Assembly (NCBI GenBank): GCA_017306865.1
Contig: JAFKHH010000023.1
Location: 1-64,000, forward strand
DNA length: 64,000 bases
Direction: 5' to 3'
DNA from: Filimonas sp.
GTDB taxonomy: Bacteria > Bacteroidota > Bacteroidia > Chitinophagales > Chitinophagaceae
Shown here: positions 59,852-64,000 of the stretch, one piece after another
How positions within the stretch are numbered: the stretch's first letter is position 1
Layout of the letters: every line of letters starts with the position of its first letter
Made by a program: the position numbers and the translations under genes
Notes under the pieces: model-generated
Told to the model about the DNA's origin: nothing
The model's database searches: none
What the model saw: the letters and a program-made list of their open reading frames with translations, nothing else

Positions 59852-61423
59852 ATGAAAGCATTATTATATGCCATGAGCATTATCATGGTACAGCTTGCTG
59901 TGTCTTGTGGCAACCAAATGCCAAACGCAGCAAAACAAGACACAACAAAATCATTGTTGCGTGAGCAGCAAAGTGAAAGCCTGCGCGGTAATACAGAAGA
60001 GTATGCGCATATAGAAGAGAACAGGTTTTTATCCGTTAGTGATCAGCCTTTATCTACTTTTTCTATTGATGTAGATCGCGCAGCATACTCAAATGTGCGG
60101 CGCTTTATAGAAGATGGTACATTGCCGCCGGCCGGTGCCGTACGTATAGAAGAGATGGTCAATTATTTCGACTATACCTATCCCCAGCCTACAGGTAACG
60201 ATCCTTTTTCTGTAAATACAGAAGTAGGGGATTGCCCGTGGAATACCAGGCATAAACTCATTCATATTGGGTTACAAGGGAGAAACATACCCGTAGGGAA
60301 TTTGCCAGACGCCAATCTTGTATTCCTGGTAGATGTATCGGGGTCAATGGAGGCTGAGAATAAATTACCATTGGTGAAGACATCGCTGAAATTGTTATTA
60401 AAGCAATTGCGGGATAATGATCGTGTGGCGATCGTAACTTATGCAGGCAATGCAGGACTTGTATTGCCCTCTACAAAAGCAACGGAAAAAAGAAAAATTG
60501 AAAATGCCATTGACAACCTGGAAGCAGGGGGAAGCACCGCAGGTGGTGAGGGTATTCTGCTTGCATATAAGGTGGCAAGAGCAAACTTTTTAAAGAATGG
60601 CAACAACCGCATTATCCTGGCAACAGACGGAGATTTTAATGTAGGGGTAAGCAGTGAAAGTGATCTTGTTCAACTGGTAGAACATGAGCGGGAAAGCGGC
60701 GTTTACCTGACGGTGCTTGGCTATGGCATGGGCAATTATAAAGACAATAAGATGCAGCAACTGGCAGACAAAGGAAATGGTAACCATGCCTATATAGACA
60801 ATGAAAGTGAGGCCAATAAAGTATTGGTGAAAGAATTTGGCGGCAGTTTATTTACCATAGCCAAAGATGTAAAAATACAGGTGGAGTTCAATCCTGCCAT
60901 TGTAAAATCATACAGGCTTATCGGTTATGAAAACAGGCTGTTGGGCAACGAAGATTTCAAAGATGATAAAAAAGATGCCGGTGAGTTGGGATCGGGGCAT
61001 ACAGTGACTGCATTGTATGAAATTATTCCTGCAGGCATACACGATGAGTTTGATCGGGACACCGACTCACTGAAATACCAGGTTAAACACACGGCTAACA
61101 ATGTAGCAACAGCTACAAATGAAATAATGACGGTAAAGTTACGCTACAAACAACCCGGTGGCGATAAAAGCAAAGAGATCGTTCATATAATAAGTAATGA
61201 TGTGCTGGACTTAAATAAAACATCGGAGAATTTCCGTTTCTCCGCAGCCGTTGCTGAGTTTGGCTTTTTGCTGGTTGACTCCAGGTATAAAAAAGATGCA
61301 TCCTATACACAGTTACTTTCCCTTGCAAAAGATGCAAAGGGCAAAGATGAAAACGGGTATAGAGATGAATTTATCAGCATTGTAAAAAAGGCAAGCACGT
61401 TATCGCGTAATAAAGAGTTGTAA
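59852..61423 (+). CDS. VWA-domain lipoprotein, YfbK family
   Basis: 523 residues. Lipobox-like VQLAVSCGNQ (Cys 19). An N-terminal von Willebrand precursor region (about 60-125) has PLSTFSIDVDRAAYSNVRRF and EEMVNYFDYTYPQP. The VWA domain (about 150-335) carries a MIDAS motif DVSGSM at 161 with T and D later (ATDGDFNVG). The C-terminal DUF3520 region (about 345-520) closes the protein. Metal-dependent protein binding is expected; YfbK-type proteins have no proven role. Followed by the sirtuin gene 10 bases on. Confidence 0.85.
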   Translation: MKALLYAMSIIMVQLAVSCGNQMPNAAKQDTTKSLLREQQSESLRGNTEEYAHIEENRFLSVSDQPLSTFSIDVDRAAYSNVRRFIEDGTLPPAGAVRIEEMVNYFDYTYPQPTGNDPFSVNTEVGDCPWNTRHKLIHIGLQGRNIPVGNLPDANLVFLVDVSGSMEAENKLPLVKTSLKLLLKQLRDNDRVAIVTYAGNAGLVLPSTKATEKRKIENAIDNLEAGGSTAGGEGILLAYKVARANFLKNGNNRIILATDGDFNVGVSSESDLVQLVEHERESGVYLTVLGYGMGNYKDNKMQQLADKGNGNHAYIDNESEANKVLVKEFGGSLFTIAKDVKIQVEFNPAIVKSYRLIGYENRLLGNEDFKDDKKDAGELGSGHTVTALYEIIPAGIHDEFDRDTDSLKYQVKHTANNVATATNEIMTVKLRYKQPGGDKSKEIVHIISNDVLDLNKTSENFRFSAAVAEFGFLLVDSRYKKDASYTQLLSLAKDAKGKDENGYRDEFISIVKKASTLSRNKEL

Positions 61424-61432
61424 ATTTAGCCT

Positions 61433-62131
61433 ATGGAAAGAAAGCATCTGGTTGTGTTAACAGGCGCAGGCATAAGCGCAGAAAGTGGGCTCAAAACATT
61501 TCGCGATAGCGATGGCCTGTGGGAAGGTTACGATATAGAAGATGTAGCAACACCGCGTGCATGGAAAAAGAACCCGGCTTTGGTGTTGGATTTTTATAAC
61601 TTCAGAAGAAGGGAAGTGGCTAAGGCACAGCCCAATGCAGCGCACATAGGTCTTGCTGACCTGGAAAAAGATTTTGACGTAACCATTATTACACAGAATA
61701 TCGATGACCTGCATGAGCGTGGTGGCAGCACCAATGTGTTGCACCTGCATGGTGAAATTTTTAAGATGCGTAGTGAGTACGATGATGATGTGATCTATGA
61801 TATTAAAGAAGATATCTTGCCGGGGCATAAAGCCGCGCACGATGGGGAACAATTGCGTCCGCACATTGTCTGGTTTGAAGAGCCGGTGCCTATGATAGAA
61901 AAAGCTGCCAAGGTTGTACGGACAGCCGACATCTTCGTAGTGATCGGCACATCGCTGAACGTATATCCGGCAGCAGGATTGCTAAACTATGCGCCAATAC
62001 ACATTCCTAAATATGTTGTAGATAAGAAAATTCCCTATATCTCTTCTGTTGGCCGGTTAACCACCATTGAGGCGCCTGCTACAGAAGGTATTAAACAATT
62101 GCAGCAGCTCATCCGCATGGGCGTAGATTAA
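61433..62131 (+). CDS. cobB: Sir2-family NAD-dependent protein deacylase (CobB-like)
   Basis: 232 residues. NAD-binding motifs TGAGISAESGLKTFRDSDGLW near residue 10, ITQNIDDLHERGG, catalytic His in LHLHGE, LRPHIVWFEEPVP and VIGTSLNVYPAAGL. FYNFRRRE provides the Tyr/Arg pair (YxxR) that in SIRT5/CobB marks acidic acyl-lysine (succinyl/malonyl) removal. The usual zinc-binding cysteines of the small domain are absent, so the zinc module seems lost. Likely deacylates metabolic enzymes such as acetyl-CoA synthetase. It begins 10 bases after the VWA gene. Confidence 0.88.
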   Translation: MERKHLVVLTGAGISAESGLKTFRDSDGLWEGYDIEDVATPRAWKKNPALVLDFYNFRRREVAKAQPNAAHIGLADLEKDFDVTIITQNIDDLHERGGSTNVLHLHGEIFKMRSEYDDDVIYDIKEDILPGHKAAHDGEQLRPHIVWFEEPVPMIEKAAKVVRTADIFVVIGTSLNVYPAAGLLNYAPIHIPKYVVDKKIPYISSVGRLTTIEAPATEGIKQLQQLIRMGVD

Positions 62132-62284
62132 TCCGCCTTTCGTCGCTGGCTGGTTACCGGGTGGTATGGTACATACCTTTTGCCAAGAGCCTGGTAACCG
62201 GCATAGCGATACAAGACCTATGAGGGAGTAAATTTAATTGTGAGACAAGTTTTACAGCCGAATGGTAGCTCTGTGATAAATACA

Positions 62285-62292
62285 TAACTTTG
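62285..62292 (+). promoter_or_regulatory. Bacteroidetes -7 box TAACTTTG
   Basis: TAnnTTTG match six bases before the ATG at 62299; supports the small membrane-protein gene. Confidence 0.6.
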
Positions 62293-62298
62293 AGCATC

Positions 62299-62463
62299 AT
62301 GAAAGGAGTTGTTTTAAGTAATCTCATCACCGTACTTTTTGCATTAGCATTTATCGGATACCAGGTCTTTTACGCACAGGAAGCCTTATACCCAGTGTGG
62401 TATGTATGTTGTCTTGCAGGTGTTATCCTGTTTATATGGCGTATTGTAAGAGGGGATGACTAG
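62299..62463 (+). CDS. Small two-helix membrane protein (54 residues)
   Basis: The frame from the ATG at 62299 to the TAG at 62461 encodes 54 residues: a first hydrophobic helix (VVLSNLITVLFALAFIGYQV), a short loop (FYAQEALYPVWYV), a second helix (CCLAGVILFIWRIV) and a polar end RGDD. The TAACTTTG box six bases upstream and the well-formed helix pair argue that it is real. Function unknown. Confidence 0.6.
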   Translation: MKGVVLSNLITVLFALAFIGYQVFYAQEALYPVWYVCCLAGVILFIWRIVRGDD

Positions 62464-62512
62464 AGGTTAGATATATAAAGTAGATAAAGTATATAGGTAT
62501 ATAAGTGATTAG
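62461..62512. repeat. Word-H repeat (TATAAAGTA phrases)
   Basis: gttagatatataaagtagataaagtatataggtatataag follows the small membrane-protein stop. It is the same vocabulary as 56146-56190. Confidence 0.5.
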
Positions 62513-62758
62513 CGCCGGTTCCTGGTGCAAGTAAAGTATTGTCCTGTTTTTTGAAATGCCAATCATCTACGTTGCCTGCCCGAAAAGAATTTATTCCACT
62601 CAGTTGATCATCCGCGCGTCGCACTTTTCAGCTACAGATCATCTTTGCCTAAAAAATAGTTGTGCCAAAGACTTTGAAAGGCTTAAATAGTGGTGATAAG
62701 TTTTTATATCGGCTATGTCTTTATAAAGGTGTCGATTGCTATAACTGAAACCAATTGT

Positions 62759-63007
62759 TTACACCACATTATCCAGGTCTTCTCCCAGGCGTGAAGTCTC
62801 GCCTTCGTCCAAGTCATCATTGGGGCTATGAATATTATCCGGATCCATTTCCATATCTGCTTCAGCTTGCTTATGTGCGTTTTCTACAGACAGGTACTGT
62901 TCATCAAATTTGTTCTTTGATGTTTTTTCAGAAGATGGCTGATTGTTTTCCGGCTTCTGTTGCTTTTCCCCTGCGGAATTGGTTACCGGATGTTTTTTTA
63001 TATTCAT
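62759..63007 (-). CDS. Acidic, disordered hypothetical protein
   Basis: 82 residues, rich in D, E, N, K, S and Q with almost no hydrophobic core: KKHPVTNSAGEKQQKPENNQ at the start and MDPDNIHSPNDDLDEGETSR near the end. No domain is recognised. Short, probably unstructured proteins of this type are frequent in Chitinophagaceae. Codon use looks like its neighbours. The gap to the CDGSH gene carries a word-E hairpin. Confidence 0.5.
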   Translation of the reverse strand: MNIKKHPVTNSAGEKQQKPENNQPSSEKTSKNKFDEQYLSVENAHKQAEADMEMDPDNIHSPNDDLDEGETSRLGEDLDNVV

Positions 63008-63053
63008 AAAAACTCCTTGTTTACTACGCGTGAAAAATCATGCCAGTGGAAAA

Positions 63054-63130
63054 AGTTTCAACAGTTTAATATGGTTTCAAAGTTTCATAATAAGCTCAAT
63101 GAAACTTTGAAACGTTTAAACTTCTGAAAC
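63054..63130. repeat. Word-E inverted repeat
   Basis: gtttcaacagtttaatatggtttcaaagtttcat words face atgaaactttgaaacgtttaaacttctgaaac words, forming a hairpin downstream of the CDGSH gene. It may serve as its terminator on the minus strand. Confidence 0.6.
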
Positions 63131-63134
63131 TATA

Positions 63135-63575
63135 CTATCCTTTAAACCCATTCTTCGTATGCGTACCGTCACAAAAGGGCTTGTTGCCAGAGCCACCACA
63201 CCGGCAGAATGCAGTGACTTTGTTTTTCTTAACCTCAGTCCCGTCTGGCTCTTTTATCGTGATATTACCATATACCAGCAGCGGGCCATCGGGCACCACC
63301 TCCACAATGCTTTCTGCATCTATAGCTGGTGTTACCGCATCTACAGCTTCGTCATTCATATAATAGCTCAGCGCACCACTCGGACATTTTTTTACCTGTT
63401 CTACCATTTCATTTGTCGTTGCTTTCTCCATTTCGATCCACGGTTTGCGAGATGGATTAAACACCTCAGGCAATCCTGTTGCTTTCTTCCAGCATATAGT
63501 TGAGTGTATGCAGGTTTGTGGTTGCCATACGATAGTAACTTCTCCGTTGGTGTACTTTTTTTTGATGTCTTTCAT
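63135..63575 (-). CDS. Fer4_19 plus CDGSH iron-sulfur protein
   Basis: 146 residues. A divergent 4Fe-4S mono-cluster domain (about 10-75) has cysteines in QPQTCIHSTICW and VKKCPSGALSYY. The C-terminal CDGSH zinc-finger-like motif CRCGGSGNKPFCDGTH (about 121-136) binds a 2Fe-2S cluster through three Cys and one His. Proteins with this two-domain design are common in Bacteroidota and thought to act in redox or Fe-S handling. It is a single gene here. Confidence 0.85.
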   Translation of the reverse strand: MKDIKKKYTNGEVTIVWQPQTCIHSTICWKKATGLPEVFNPSRKPWIEMEKATTNEMVEQVKKCPSGALSYYMNDEAVDAVTPAIDAESIVEVVPDGPLLVYGNITIKEPDGTEVKKNKVTAFCRCGGSGNKPFCDGTHTKNGFKG

Positions 63576-64000
63576 TATTTGTTCTTTGAATGTTGCACAA
63601 ATTGGTTTCTAAAATTACACATTCAAACCGAGCTGTTCATATCATTTAATAGGAAAGTGCTCCTGTAGAAAAGAACGATTGAATAGATTGAAACACAGAC
63701 GGATGAACGGTTTTAGCGGATGAAAGTCAACATGGGTAAAGAGAAAAATGGTGAGGTATGGGCAAAAAAATTCCCTGTCATGAATGACAGGGACTCAACC
63801 CTAAACCCTAAAAGGCCAAAATTACATAATTGCGCTCTCTATTTTGCATAACGTCAATAATTTTTTATTGCCTTGTAGTAAAAGCGCCACAAGAATGCGC
63901 TAAGTTTGAACCGCAACGTAATATCGAGATACAGTTTGTGAATGATTCGCTGTGTTCAAATGCAGATATTCTATTTTTTTTATATAAAAAATTGCTTTCA
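63576..64000. other. Gene-free right edge with a strong hairpin
   Basis: No coding sequence is evident. The 9-bp hairpin CCCTGTCAT-GA-ATGACAGGG at 63773-63792 has a T run on the minus strand. The last 170 bases are AT-rich without recognisable structure and may hold the 5' region of a gene beyond the window. Confidence 0.5.
63766..63815 (-). ncRNA. Candidate short minus-strand transcript ending in a terminator
   Basis: On the minus strand a TAATTTTG box (about 63816-63823) is followed by a T/A/G-rich run (TTTAGGGTTTAGGG) and then the perfect hairpin at 63773-63792 and TTTTTTT. This would give a discrete RNA of about 45-50 bases. It may instead be the terminator of an upstream gene or a leader; no family is recognised. 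Confidence 0.25.

Noticed and set aside
1-64000. tRNA or rRNA genes
   Set aside because: I looked through the spacers and found no cloverleaf with TTCRANY-type arms and no rRNA-like conserved stretch.

Overview
The window looks like chromosomal DNA of a member of the Bacteroidota, most likely the family Chitinophagaceae. Evidence: a giant type IX-secreted protein with SprB repeats and a CHU_C-type C-terminal sorting domain, a fused SecDF, LytS/LytTR two-component regulation, GTG/ATG starts lying only 4-6 bases behind TAnnTTTG boxes (the Bacteroidetes -7 element), and dense AT-rich hairpin repeats between genes. No rRNA, tRNA, CRISPR array, prophage or transposase gene is visible.

Layout. 1-4.5 kb (minus): dapD, then a LiaF-like membrane protein, a DUF4288 protein, a LytS-type kinase and a LytTR regulator that read as one envelope-stress-type unit. 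4.5-5.37 kb: a gene-free stretch of nested inverted repeats. 5.4-12.1 kb (plus): glycosyltransferase, Sua5/YrdC, a small unknown, CCA-adding enzyme, pRiA4b ORF-3-like protein, SDR reductase, CHAD protein. 12.2-19.3 kb (minus): membrane proteins with possible PH-like domains, a lipoprotein, two pentein-fold enzymes (CtlX and an arginine deiminase-like protein), a ClC channel with CBS domains. 19.6-21.9 kb (plus): MscS channel and a CobW/COG0523 metallochaperone behind two operator-like palindromes. 22.2-31.9 kb (minus): the 1772-residue SprB-repeat adhesin, a DUF6600 lipoprotein, and a carbohydrate porin gene broken by one frameshift.

32.2-45.0 kb (minus): two complete tandem CzcCBA-like heavy-metal efflux clusters. 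Each is headed by a small exported protein of one family, with a shared DYxFLFxK...PPPPKA C-terminus, that I cannot assign to any known family. 45.1-49.4 kb (minus): secDF, FKBP lipoprotein, small membrane protein. 49.5-56.1 kb: HU/SPOR-like protein, lysoplasmalogenase, recF (minus), then pdhA, a TPR protein, ribH, a LutA-like Fe-S protein and an EVE protein. 56.4-59.2 kb (minus): four secreted proteins or lipoproteins including an archaemetzincin. 59.4-62.5 kb (plus): lipoprotein, VWA/YfbK protein, sirtuin, and a 54-residue membrane protein. 62.7-63.6 kb (minus): an acidic disordered protein and a Fer4/CDGSH protein.

The strongest unexplained structure is between genes. Spacers are built from a few short-word vocabularies folded into hairpins, and some sit inside one another. 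At 4754-5131 a unit with 21-bp terminal inverted repeats and 9-bp direct repeats interrupts a palindromic element; a homologous uninterrupted copy at 30124-30247 shows what the empty site looked like. That copy itself interrupts a third hairpin element. The second notable item is the small-protein family heading each metal-efflux cluster. All identifications are by eye from motifs; no database search was run.
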